Shown piece by piece: positions 42,930 through 53,460 of a stretch of 64,000 nt of DNA. Below the pieces are notes generated by a model. It did not search any database, was not told the origin of the DNA, and worked only from the letters and a program-made list of their open reading frames with translations. Source of the stretch: Ceratothoa steindachneri (taxonomy: Eukaryota; Arthropoda; Malacostraca; Isopoda; Cymothoidae); assembly GCA_963969495.1 (NCBI GenBank), contig OZ018331.1:151525264-151589263 (forward strand), written 5' to 3'. How positions within the stretch are numbered: the stretch's first letter is position 1; every line of letters begins with the position of its first letter. The translations under genes were made by a program, and so were the position numbers.

Positions 42930-43735
42930 ATCCACGCCGTATCCCATCTGTTTGAAGTCACGGGGGGCTGTGCCAGGCGCTGCGTCTGTCTTCATGGCCG
43001 AGCTGGTGGCAATACACCACTCGGTACAGGAGATTATGCGACGTGCCCAGTTCGGGGAGCGGCTTGTGATCTATAGCGAATCACAAAGCGCCCTGAGTGC
43101 TCTTGGGGCATTGGAATCTCTGTATCCCCTGGTTCACGATATCTGCAACGCCACGGTTTTGGCGAGCTGGGCAGATGTAGAGATTATTTTCTGCTGGGTT
43201 CCTGGACATGTATGAATTGCGAGAAATGAGGGCACCAAAGAGTCCATGAGGATTCTGTGACTGGACCAGCGTTTCACTCTTCCTCACACCGACTACATGG
43301 CAGGAATACGGGCTGCTTGGCAAAGAAGATGGAAGACAGTCAAAGGGAATTTAAAGTTGCCTGCCATTGCGCCTCGACTGTTGCCATACACCTACCCTAC
43401 AATGCTGCAAAGGCCCCAGGTTGCTTTCTGTCGTCTCCGAATCGGGCATACTCGCGGGACGCACTGTCATTTGATGGAGCACTCACCAGCGCCCTACTGT
43501 GAAGACTGCATTGTCACCCAGACTGTTTGGCACATTCTTGTTGAATGTCCCAGTCTGGGCGATCTCCGCGCACGTTACCTGTCCCGGTACCGGATGGGCG
43601 GGGTCGCTACCGCCTCTCCCTTGTACTCGGGACCAGTTCGTGCACATTGACTGGTGGACTTATAGACTTTTGCAGGGAGGCCGACCTTCTCCCCTTTATT
43701 TAACTAGTTATTTTTTCTTTGCATGTCGCAAGTTA
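42930..43735 (+). pseudogene. I-group copy 4: RNase H and C-terminal fragment
   Basis: A 5'-truncated copy starting inside RNase H (RRIPSV, then AASVFMAELVAIHHSVQEI, YSESQSALSALGALES, FCWVPGHV followed by a stop). It continues with the C-terminal part: YCEDCIVTQTVWHILVEC retains the C-x2-C-x7-H-x4-C knuckle. Several stops and indels are present. It ends in an A-rich stretch near 43,735. It lies in the sense orientation in the hnRNP M intron. Confidence 0.85.
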
Positions 43736-43892
43736 AAAAAAACAAAAATATTAATAGGAAAAGTGAGGTGACAAAGGCTTGCAACTGCATACTAAATGAT
43801 AGGATCAAAATGAAGAGAGCAGCAGCGGGGAACCAAGGCATCAAAAGGTATTCAAGCTTTTCTCTTTACTAATTTTTGTTTTACACTCTCAG

Positions 43893-44087
43893 AATTTGAA
43901 CACCCTGTGGAAGCTGTGCAGGCAATTTCAATGCTTCACAACCAAGTCTACCATGACCGTCCCATTAGTGTGCAACTGACACGTAAAGAGAAGAAGAAGA
44001 AGGATGGCACACTCCGTCTCCCATTGGGTCTTAAAGGACTTGGTCATGGACTTGGCATTAATGGCGCTCCCCTGAAGGATGTTGCTC
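43893..44087 (+). CDS. HNRNPM: hnRNP M exon: end of RRM2 and start of linker
   Basis: Encodes FEHPVEAVQAISMLHNQ and DRPISVQL, closing RRM2, then a lysine cluster (KEKKKKDG) and a Gly/Leu-rich start of the linker (GLKGLGHGLGINGAPLKDVA). The acceptor CTCTCAG and donor GTATGT give phases that fit both neighbours. Confidence 0.95.
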
Positions 44088-44219
44088 GTATGTTGATTTG
44101 TTTTCATTGCTTCTCCATATTGATTCTGCATTTCTTTTACATTAATATGCCCTGCCCTCCCCATATTGGGGGCTTGGATTATCCCGAAATCTTGTTCATG
44201 ATGTACTTATTCCTTTCAG

Positions 44220-44258
44220 GGACAATCGAGGCTGGAAATCAGTCGAGTCTCTTTGGAG
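44220..44258 (+). CDS. HNRNPM: hnRNP M short linker exon (39 nt)
   Basis: A 39-base exon between CCTTTCAG and GTGAGT encoding TIEAGNQSSLFG. It is a multiple of three and phase 1 on both sides, so it could be skipped without a frameshift. It is supported by splice signals and frame, not by a known domain. Confidence 0.75.
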
Positions 44259-44781
44259 GTGAGTGGAATAATTTATTTTGTGGGAGTCTTTACCACACAT
44301 TCTCAAATGGGTGGTTTAACACACGAACCACGCCCATATGTGTTGATACTTTGAGCGATATCTAAAAAACCCAAGACAGTAGGGATCAATTATTGAGACT
44401 AGTGGTACACCATATATGGCCCAATCCATGGTCTTTGTGTTAACGTGAATTACAAATGTTGGTCTTTACAACTTATGATAGCTACTACAAAATTGAACTG
44501 AAATGGGTTTCCACCCAATGACTAACCATAACCAATTTGTTAATATGCAAGGTAATAGTTCCTGTTTGTAATTAATGTAGGGGTGAGTAGTTACACAAAG
44601 TCTTGTCCAAATTCACCTACTTTTTTATCTAGGTGCTCGTTTATAGTAGTGGTTTTTGCCATTTCTCAATGTTAAGATTCAAGATAACTCCTCAAATACT
44701 ATTTTTAGCCATGCTTTTGTTTTGGTGGGAATGCCCAACCTCATCAATCTATGTTTATTAATGCTTCTATTTTCCCACCAG

Positions 44782-45179
44782 CAATGCCCTCTGGCAGTGG
44801 GCCGTCTTCCATGCCTGGTATGGACATGGGTGGTCTTCCCCAGACCATGAATCCCAATTTGGGTATGGGTTCAGGGCTGCCCAGCAGTGCAGGAATGCCA
44901 GGATCCATTATGCCTGGAAATATGGGTGGACCCTCTGGAATGGGTGGAGGCCTTGGAGGTGGAATGGGAGTAGACTCGAACCCTGCACTTGGGCGAAGTG
45001 GCATGGGTCTCATGGATCGGCCAGGGGGCATGTCCATGGGGATGGGGCTTAGCTCATCCCTCCAGACCCCCATGAGGAACCTTGGTGGCGACCCTCCCCT
45101 CGCTTCTGGGAACTCATCGATGGCAGGCTTTTCCGGTGGCCCCTTCAGCACCCCACGGAACGTTGTCCAGATCAGTAAT
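44782..45179 (+). CDS. HNRNPM: hnRNP M exon: Gly/Met-rich linker and RNP2 of RRM3
   Basis: Encodes a low-complexity run of Gly, Met, Pro and Ser (MGGLPQTMNPNLGMG, GGGLGGGMGV, MGLMDRPGGMSMGMG), the counterpart of the hnRNP M GM-rich region, then NVVQISN, the start of RRM3. The acceptor is TCCCACCAG and the donor GTGAGT. The linker is about 140 residues, shorter than in vertebrate hnRNP M. Confidence 0.94.
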
Positions 45180-45967
45180 GTGAGTACTGTTCTGCCGATG
45201 CCCTGGTTGTTTTTAAAAGGGACATTTCAATGTATCTTGGTCCTGACACGTGGTGATGTAAGATGGGCTGTCCAAGGAAGGCTGGTACTGGGGTTTCCAA
45301 CCAGATCCAGTCAGTTAATCCATGGCATTGCATCAAAGATAAAATATGCCCCTCCCCCCTACACCCGATTTTTTCTTAATAAGCATCAGTGATGTGCAAA
45401 CCATTGGAGTAGGATAAAGCCTTCACGAGCGTGGCTTAACCAGGTAGTGCCCCCTCTCTTAGTCTTTTCCCTGCCCTACATGCAATTGAAAAATGGGTAA
45501 AGTGTATGGTGTGATAATGGATCTAGAGAAAGCAAATGATGGTGTAAATTGTTGTTGCATTGCTGCCCAGGAGCAGATGACATCTCTGCCCCCCATCGCT
45601 ATGAAGGGGGGATATTTTAGTGGCATATGCGCATCACACTTGTGGGAAACTGGTGGATGTTGAAGATGTGAAAACCAATTTGTGCTCATAGTTTAACGTG
45701 GACTGAGAGTCGTGTAACCATCGCAAAGTTGACCCAAATTTTGGACTGTCTTTCAAGCTGAGCAATGGTGTATTGATGATCTCATTTAACACATGATTAT
45801 CAGGTCATTCCGCACAAACTGATTTCATGGGGAATGACTGTATCTAATTTCTCATATAACTATTTCCCACAGTCTGGCTAGTGCTTATTAGTGTATGCAG
45901 TTCAATTTAATAATTGTATTGAATCCTAACAATACTGCTAATTATGATTTATCCCTTATTATTTCAG

Positions 45968-46103
45968 TTGCCAAATGACTACTCCTGGAAGTCGCTGCAG
46001 GCGCTTTGCATGTCCTTTGGAGAAGTCTCATTCGCGAAAATTTCTGCGCGTGGCATTGGTGTAGTCCACTTTGATAATGAGACTTCTGCCAGAAGAGCTG
46101 TCG
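45968..46103 (+). CDS. HNRNPM: hnRNP M exon: core of RRM3
   Basis: Encodes LPNDYSWKSLQALCMSFGEV and the RNP1 motif RGIGVVHF, ending ARRAV. The acceptor is TATTTCAG and the donor GTATCC, a weak match to consensus. If the intron is retained, the frame continues 19 more codons to a stop, giving a truncated RRM3. Confidence 0.93.
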
Positions 46104-46529
46104 GTATCCTTTTTTGCAGAGCAGAAACTCTTGGAGCCTATTTAGATTGTTTGGGTCCCTGAGGGAAGAAAGCCTCCCCTGAGTCACCTGGGCTTGCCTT
46201 GGTTGTTTATAGTTTGGGGCGTTTTCTGCTTATTTTTAAATTCCCTTTGCTTCCCCAGGTGCCTTCCCCCCAAACTCGAAGCTAAGAGGGGGCTTCCACC
46301 GTCTTGCATATCTGTCTGGGTGATGCCCCCCTTCCCCCTTCATTTACCCCCAGGCAACGCTTTTGTTGAGCCAGCGGCGCTCCTCCCTAGGCCTCTTTTT
46401 GTGCTCGCTTAATTTTGCATAAAGATAGAATCACCTGATATCTCTGGGACCATTTAGATGGGGAAGGGGCAGTGGGGTACATTCAGTCTCAAACGGCTTA
46501 TCCTCACTTTATTGTGAGCAGATTTGACT

Positions 46530-46905
46530 TCCTGGCCGCCGTGCTGACGGGACTCAGCGCCCAGTCCGGCTCCAGCTTAGCCTCCTTTCTGACTGTGTGT
46601 TTTTTTACCCTATTTGTTCACTTTCCCTACAATCTCTCTCACAACCTTCTCTGGTTGGCCTTTAATTTCACTAGGTAGATGCCAACCAGCTTCCCTCAAC
46701 CAACCCCCGTAAGGGGCACGGCCATTTGCCTTGCTGGCCGCTGTGCTGACGGGACTCAGTGCCACGTCCGGCCCAGCTTAGCCTCTTCTCCTTCCTTCAG
46801 TCAGCCTGTGTTTCTTCCCTATTTCCTCACTTCCCCTACAACCTCTCCAACAACTTTCTCTGGTCGGCCTCTATTTTCACAGGCTAAATACTGACCTTCT
46901 CAGGC
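46530..46905 (+). repeat. Two ~202-bp monomers in the I-group 5' UTR
   Basis: CTGGCCGC...GTGCTGACGGGACTCAG at 46,532 recurs at 46,734, a period of about 202 bases. Both units contain CCAGCTTAGCCTC, ACAACCTTCTCTGG-type and AATTTCAC/ATTTTCAC segments. Copy 2 has a single such unit starting exactly at its 5' end. The arrangement resembles the promoter monomers of some other non-LTR elements; promoter function is inferred. Confidence 0.7.
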
Positions 46906-47099
46906 CACTATCCTGGATCGGGGCTAGGTGGAAGGGGACAATGTTCCCCAACCCCTGAGCTCCGGTTTGGGATGGTAAGTTTTTAACAACCCGCTTCATT
47001 CCCACCCATACCTTCCTCACATCCCTTTTACTTCTCACTTCACTTTTTTTTTTAATGCTGTCCTCAAGGTGGAGCCGCCATGCCAGCCCCATACGCACC

Positions 47100-48430
47100 G
47101 AGATAGACATGGTCCTTGAGGCACAACACAGCTTCAGACGGTAGGGCTTTCCATGGAGGCGAATCCGGGCTCGGCACCAAGCACCGAACTCGAGCCCGCC
47201 CCTATGCAAGGTCCTCAAACGGCTCGGGTCTCCAAGGCAGTACAAGGAGGGAAGGGATCTCCTCCTCCGGCTGGTGCCCCTGTGACCGCCAGGACCTCCA
47301 TCTCGGCGAAGGACCTTGCTGAGGCTGGTCCCTCCGGCCTGGGGGCTCTTGCCGGCGGATGGGAGAAGCAAGTTCATTCCCCGCCCTCCTAAAAATAAAT
47401 CCCCCCTCAAGATTCGGGGCTCCTCTCCATCTGCTGGGTCTGTTGCCACTTCGGGTAAGTGACGAAGCCAAGATCGGAACATTCGGCCCCTCTGCACCCC
47501 CGGGTGCGGAGAGCAGAGCTTCTATCATATCTGTCCCCTTCATTCAGAGACTACCCGGCGGTTTTGAGCCTGCTGGCTTCGAACGCTTCCTGGTTATTTG
47601 CTCCACGGATGGCAGGATGTCGGCTAAGGGCAACATGATCCATCAGAGGAGAGCTTTAGCTAGTGTGATTGGTAGAAGGACGAAGGTGACCCGTTTCTCG
47701 GACGGGAGCCTTTTGTCGAATCCCTCCGAGGCTGCCATGATTAGCGCCCATCGGACACTTGATGGCACGGCTGTGAGTGTGACGCCGCACTCTACCATGA
47801 ACTTGGTGAAAGTAGTAGTTTATGCGAGGGAACTCGTGGACTACTCCATAGAGGGCATCATCTTAGAGCTGCCTGACGATGGCGCGGTCAAGGTCGAACG
47901 TATGATGAGAAAACAGGGACGGGCCTCGAGACCCACCCCTACACTCATCACGTTCGAATGTGACGAGCTCCTTGAGTCGGTGCGTGACGGTTGGTATCGC
48001 TACCACGTGAAGGTATTCGTGCCACTATCGCGGAGGAGCTATTACTGCGACCACCGAGTCGTTAGACTCAGGAGGCAACACCCCTGAAGTTGGTCGCCAG
48101 GCCATCTTGCAGGGTTCCTAAAGCTGCTTCCTGATAGGAGAACAGCACCAAAGGAGCTTCGGATCCTTCGCCCACGCCCAGTGGTGGGCTGGGTTGCTCA
48201 GAGATGGTGGACCCTCAAAAAGAGGGCCCCCCCCCCCCCCCCCGCCCGCCTAAGGTTTCGAGGCAGATGAGGGAAAAGACTCATGGCGAGCCCAACCTTC
48301 CCCAATAAGCCCTCGGAAGCGATAACACTGTCCGGTCAACAGCGCCCGGAGTTCTTCCTCTGGCAAACGTACGGCCATTCCCGTGAGGGTCTTCTCTTCG
48401 AAGCTGGCCCCCGCATCTCCGAGCTAGCCA
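47100..48430 (+). pseudogene. I-group ORF1 remnant (copy 5)
   Basis: The middle of the gag-like frame survives at 47,359-48,087: RLPGGFEPAGFERFLVI, STDGRMSAKGNMIHQRRALAS, VVYARELVDYSIEGI and RKQGRASRPTPT. The zinc-knuckle region is mostly lost: the sequence jumps from the first knuckle Cys to the proline-rich tail near 48,053. Long C runs near 48,230 and several frameshifts follow. Confidence 0.83.
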
Positions 48431-51400
48431 TATTCCTTCAATAGAATTGTCGCGGACCCCGGACCAACTGGGAGTAGCTGCGGAGGCTCGTCTCATCTCG
48501 TTAGCTATCTTTTTGCAAGAGACAATGCTGGGCGTATGCCCTCTGCCCACCCTTTCGGGGTATTAGGGTTTTGCGACCACACCACCACGGGATTGGGGCC
48601 GGGCGGGGGGATCTGCGATTTACACCCGGCATGATGTCTCCGTTCTTCTCTTCGCTTTAGATACCTCCTTTTAGGCAGCTGTGCAACTGCACCTTGATAG
48701 GAGTTATACTGTAATTTTCGCGTACATTCCACCGTCAGCCGACTTCGACGCGGGGGAATTCCGACGGGCGTGGCACGGTTACCGAGGCCCTTTCTCATGC
48801 TCGGAGATCTAAACTGTAGACACCCCTTCTGGGGAGACTACTATATTAATCCCCGGGGTCAAGTCTTTCCGACCTGCGACCTAATCGACGAACTTGAGAT
48901 GGGTGTCCTAAATGTGGACGAGTTTACGCATCACTGCCTGAGAACCCCTTCATTTTCCTGCCTCGATCTATCATTGTGCTCTTCGAATGCACAGCCTGAT
49001 TTTGATTGCGGGGTGGTCGATGACCACCATGGTAGTGATCACTTTCCCATTCGAATATCTTTTTCTGAGCCGCTGCCGCCCGAGAGCCCGCCCCGGTGGT
49101 GCTTGGCGCGGGGAGGGTGGTCTGCATTTCGGGAAATGACTGAATTCTCTTATCTCAGTCGAGTAGTTTAGGTCTGTAGATGAGACCGTTGAGTTCTCCG
49201 GCAACCCCATCGCCGCGGGCCTAGCTACTATTCGTAAAAGATCTGGCCATTTTGCACTCCGACCACTCCCGTGCTAGTTAACTGAGGGTGAGACGGCCCT
49301 CAAGCATATGCGCTATAAGCGACGCCCGAACGATTTCACTGTCGCTGAATTTCGTCGGGCTAGGTTCCGGTATATTTCGAAGCATGCCCGCCGCTCTTGT
49401 TGGTGGGCATGCGTGTCTTCACTTAACGGGAAGACCCCTCTAGCAGAGGTGTGGAAGCGATTCAAAAGGATTCGGGAAAAGCTCTCGCAGGACTCCCCCA
49501 CCATCCGATCTCCAGGAGAATGGGACCGCAATCTCGGACCCCGCGTCCGTGGTGGAATCCTTCGCGAGCGTGTTCTCCGCATTCTCTAGCCGGGAGTGTC
49601 TTGCGAATCGCTACTGTGCTCGCCTCTCGCAAACCTGGGAGAAATCACTACTCCGGGTGGTTTCCGCCCAAGCTCTTGAAACCTCGTGCGTGTGCACGTT
49701 GATTGAGAAATTGGTAAATGTTAGATTAGCATTTTTTCTGGACAGCGGAGACTATCTGTCTTATGCCCAGTGCGGCTTCCGCAAGTTCCACTCCACGTCG
49801 GATGCTCTGCTCCGACTAAAAAATGACATCTGCGAGGCCTTCCTTCGTAGACAGCACTACGCCTCGGTGTTTTTCGATCTGGAAAGGCCTATGATACCGT
49901 ATTGCGATACAGTATTATGGAGATTCTCCACGCGATGGGACGCCTCCCAATGTTTCTATCTGAATTTTTGCGAGATCGTCGATTTCGCGTACGGGTGTGG
50001 GGGGGGGGGAGCCCTCTCCGGCCCAATGGAGCAGGAAGAGGGTGTCCTCAGTGTCACACTCTTGCCCTGAGCATCAACGGCATCACCTCGGTGCTGCCGG
50101 AAGATGTTCTCGCTACGCTCTACGTGGATGACCTTTCGATCTCTTTTGGCGCAGCCCAGATGCCAACTCTGGAGCAACGACTCCAACAGGCATTGAACCG
50201 CGTTTCTCGCTATGCCGAAGCGCACAGGTTTCGGTTTTCTTTGGCCAAGACTAAGGTGGTGCACTTCTGCCGCCATCCACGGCTCCACCCTGACCCAGAC
50301 TTGTTTCTTAATGGGGGTACGCCTGGAAGTGGTTGAATCGCACCGTTTCCTTGGTCTTGTATTTGACCGATGCCTCACCTGGGAGGCTCATATTCGCAGC
50401 CTTAGGGTAGCTTGTACCCGCGCCATGGATGTTCTTCGTTCCGTGACGTTCAGCGATTGGGGTGCTGATAGGGCTACTGCCTTACTTTTTTATCGATCCA
50501 TTGTTCGTTCGAAGCTCGACTACGGATGTGAGTTTTATGCATCCGCAGCTGAGCGCGTATCGCTGAAGTGCTTTCCGCACTTCCCACATTGAGAGCCTAC
50601 TAGTCGATGCTGGGGAGATGCCACTCGCTCTCGCCTTGCACAGTGTATTATTCGGCTGTACGCACGAGCCCGGCGCCTCCCTCAGTCGCCAACAGCTCTC
50701 ACTGCAACTGCGGATGATTTCGACGGTGCCTATGCCGCCGAGAGACGCCAGTCATACCCTAAGCCCTTTCGGTTTAGGGTCAAGAAACTCCTTCGAGAGC
50801 TAGGTATAGCTCTGCTTCCAAAGTTTGTACAGCTCCGGTAGTATTGTGCTTTACCTTTTTGGAGCACACTTCGTGTCACGCTGGAATCGTGCCAGCGTAT
50901 ACGGATGGCTCCAAGTCCCGAGCGGGGCTCGTCCTCCACGCCGTAACCCCTCTGTTTGAAGTCAGCGGGGCTCTGCTAGACGCTGCGTCTGTCTTCACGG
51001 CCGAGCTGGTGGCAATACACCACTCGGTACCCGAGATTACACGGCGTGCCCGGTTCGGAGACCGGATTGTGATTTATAGCGACTCGCAAAGCGCTTGGGG
51101 TATTGGAATCTCCGCATCCCCTGGTTCGCAATATCCGTGACGCCACGGTTTTGGCAAGCCGGGTGGATGTCGAGATTATCTTGTGCTGGGTTCCTGGATA
51201 TGTATAAATTGCAGGGAATGAGGGCGCCAAAGAGTTGCGACCGGACCAGCGTTTCGCTCTTCCTCGCATCCACTACATGGCAGGAATCGGGGCAGCTCTT
51301 CGGGCTGCTTGGCAAAGGAGATGGGAGCCGGTCGAACGGTACTTAAAGTTGCGTGCCATTGAGCCGCGACTGTTCCCATGGACCTACCCCGCCAATCCCG

Positions 51401-51630
51401 CGAAGGCTTCAAGTTACTTTTTGTCTTCTCCGAATTGGACACACTCGCGGTACGCACCGTCATTTGATGTTGTGCTCGCCAGCGTCCTACTATGAAGACT
51501 TCGTTGTCCCCAAGACTGTTTGGATGGGCGGGGTCGCTACCGCCTGTTCCTTGTACTCGGGCCGAGTTCGTGTACATTGACTGGTGTGTGGACTTAGAGA
51601 CTTTCGGGGGAGGCTGGCCTTCTCCCGTTT
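48430..51630 (+). pseudogene. I-group ORF2 remnant (copy 5)
   Basis: Endonuclease pieces (LGDLNCRHPFWGDY, SDHFPIRI), a deleted RT N-terminus near 49,600, RT blocks with QCGFRKFHSTSDALL, and an intact catalytic YVDD near 50,121 (LYVDDLSISFGAAQ). A decayed RNase H (VYTDGSKSRAG, TAELVAIHHSV, YSDSQSAWG) and the end of the C-terminal region follow. Many short indels mean no long frame remains. Confidence 0.85.
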
Positions 51631-51789
51631 ATTTAACTAGGTGGGTTTTTTCGTTTTCTCTGTAGGTCGCACGTCCCTGCTCCGGGGTCAGGCGAACTCC
51701 CCCCCGACGCTCGAGTCTGCCTCCTGTTTGTTGCCTTTTTTTCTTTTTTATTGTTGTGGCGAGATGAGCTCTTTAAAAAATAAAATTAA

Positions 51790-52110
51790 CGCGAGCAGTC
51801 TTGCACCCCTTCCCCCTCATTATCCCCATTTAGAGTTGCTGGTTTGGGGATTTATATAAAAAAAAACCTTTCCGTTCCCTGTACACCCCAGGCAAGTACC
51901 CTATTTTGTACCTGGAGGATCTGCACGTCCTCCCAACCTCTGGACACCTCCATGAATTGCGGAAACTGGACTCCATCCACTGCACTGCTGGTTCAGGTGT
52001 CTTCCACATGTCCATTTTACAGCCTCCTTCTTAATGCTGCTTTACGGCATGCACAGGCCTTTGCTAAGTGCTTTGATGTTCTGATGATGCATTTTCCGTT
52101 CCAAAACTGA
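51790..52110. other. Intronic sequence, no gene recognised
   Basis: Lies between copy 5 and the 120-bp tandem repeat. A stretch near 51,905 (TTTTGTACCTGGAGGATCTGCACGT-like) resembles 30,715-30,740 on the other side of the gene, hinting at an older shared repeat that was not identified. Confidence 0.4.
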
Positions 52111-52113
52111 ACG

Positions 52114-52473
52114 TATATAATCACTGATTCATCCATAGACACATTTGCTTCATTACCATGAGCTATACTTATCATAGGTCAACACTTTCACACAATAAAC
52201 AAACACCGATATACAGGTTCTCTCGAAGAACCCTATATAATCACTGATTCATCCATAGACACATTTGCTTCATTACCATGAGTTATACTTATCATAGGTC
52301 AACACTTTGACACAATAAACAAACGCCGATATACAGGTTCTCTCGAAGAACCCTATATAATCACTGATTCATTCATAGACACATTTGCTTCATTACCATG
52401 AGCTATACTTTTCATAGGTCAACACTTTCACACAATAAACAAACACCGATTCACAGGTTCTCTCAAAGAACCC
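52114..52473. repeat. Three 120-bp tandem repeats before the last hnRNP M exon
   Basis: Units 52,114-52,233, 52,234-52,353 and 52,354-52,473 are nearly identical, beginning TATATAATCACTGATTCATC and ending in a GGTTCTCTCGAAGAACCC-type short inverted repeat. The few differences between units point to recent amplification. The array ends 187 bases before the last exon. Confidence 0.95.
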
Positions 52474-52659
52474 TGTTCAGCGCGGCTGGCCTACCACAGG
52501 ACCTTAGGTCAGCCTCTAATATAATCTTCATGGTTTTTTATTGAAATCTTTGTTATATATTTACCATTTTCACACTTCTTGTACATGTTATATACCTCTT
52601 TCATTTCCTGTGTCCCCATGCCCCTAAATCTCTATTTTTTTCCTTAACTCCAAACACAG

Positions 52660-52715
52660 ACATGCTCGATCATCAGCGCTTTGAAGGGCGCTTGTTGGAG
52701 ACCAGGCTTCTGTAG
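52660..52715 (+). CDS. HNRNPM: hnRNP M last coding exon: end of RRM3
   Basis: After a T-rich tract and AACACAG, the phase-matched exon encodes MLDHQRFEGRLLETRLL followed by TAG (52,713-52,715). This completes the last helix and strand of RRM3, corresponding to the MNGMKLSGREIDV region of vertebrate hnRNP M. The protein stops right after RRM3, as hnRNP M proteins do. Confidence 0.9.
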
Positions 52716-53460
52716 AACCCCATCCAGAAAGAAGAAAGGTCTGGAAAAGGTAAACTGAAGTAAATGAAAAATATCTTAGGAATATCGGTCCAACGTGTGT
52801 CCATCTCTCGTTTTCATCAGTGACGACCTTTTTGCTGCCATTCATTGGTTGCTTCTCACACTCCTGACAATTTTCTGTTACAGTGTTTAAGACTTTAAGG
52901 GTAGATTGTAGACAATTTGTCTATTACTTTTCCATTCTCCGTGCCTAGGTTAGGTTCTCTTCGGTTTTTTAATCCCTTTATTTTGTGTTAAGGCGATTTA
53001 CAAGTCCGATCAGGGAATAGTTTTCTTACTACACAAATGTTTTTCTTCATTATAAGCTAAATTTAAAAGTTCGCAATATTCATTCTAGCTTTCTTTTATT
53101 TATTTTTACAAATTTTGCTTGTATTTTTATTCAAGGCTGCTTTCATTGGTAAAAAATTGTTCTTATGTAATTGACTTAATTAAATTACAGTTAAGTTTCT
53201 GATATTGGTTATGGATATAAATGGAGGCCTACTATCCCTTGTATTATAGTTTCAATGTGTAGCCATTGTACAAATTATTTCTTACATCCCAATTTTTGTT
53301 TCATTTTTTTTATATTTGACATAATCAGAGAACATTGTTCTACACGTTCTTTTTTTTTCAATTGTGAAATTATGCAGTTAGGATTTTTCAGTGGCCACTT
53401 ATTTTTTATAATTTTAACTCTATATGAAGAAATAAATTAGCTTGTGACCCATTGTTGTAT
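52716..53460 (+). other. HNRNPM: Probable 3' UTR of the hnRNP M gene
   Basis: AT- and T-rich sequence without coding signal, following the stop codon. An AATAAA at 53,431-53,436 with a T/G-rich stretch (TTGTTGTATGTTTTT) about 20 bases further is the first good cleavage and polyadenylation candidate. Confidence 0.5.
53431..53436 (+). promoter_or_regulatory. Candidate polyadenylation signal AATAAA
   Basis: A canonical hexamer 716 bases after the hnRNP M stop codon, followed by a GT-rich element. Supported by sequence only. Confidence 0.45.

Larger units (their letters stand above)
46530..51785 (+). mobile_element. I-group element, copy 5 (full span, decayed)
   Basis: Spans two 5' UTR repeat units (46,530-46,905), a decayed ORF1 (about 47,100-48,430), a decayed ORF2 (about 48,430-51,630) and a 3' UTR ending near 51,785 (GAGCTCTTTAAAAAAT). 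The order matches copy 2. It lies in the last hnRNP M intron, in sense orientation. No target duplication was recognised. Confidence 0.88.
30393..52715 (+). other. HNRNPM: hnRNP M-type gene locus (nine exons visible)
   Basis: Nine exons with GT-AG borders and matching phases join into 454 codons ending in TAG at 52,713-52,715. The product has RRM1 (residues about 9-82 of the visible part), RRM2 (about 136-208), a Gly/Met-rich linker (about 247-385) and RRM3 (about 386-454). This is the layout of hnRNP M / MYEF2 and Drosophila rumpelstiltskin, nuclear proteins that bind pre-mRNA and affect splicing and mRNA localisation. The stretch EAVQAISM in RRM2 is shared with vertebrate hnRNP M. The linker is much shorter than in vertebrates. 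The N-terminal exon(s) before RRM1 were not found. The introns hold an I-group element of 6.9 kb, older relatives, a minisatellite and a 120-bp tandem repeat. Confidence 0.92.

Noticed and set aside
44744..45151. Minus-strand proline-rich frame
   Set aside because: It is the complement of the Gly/Met-rich hnRNP M exon.
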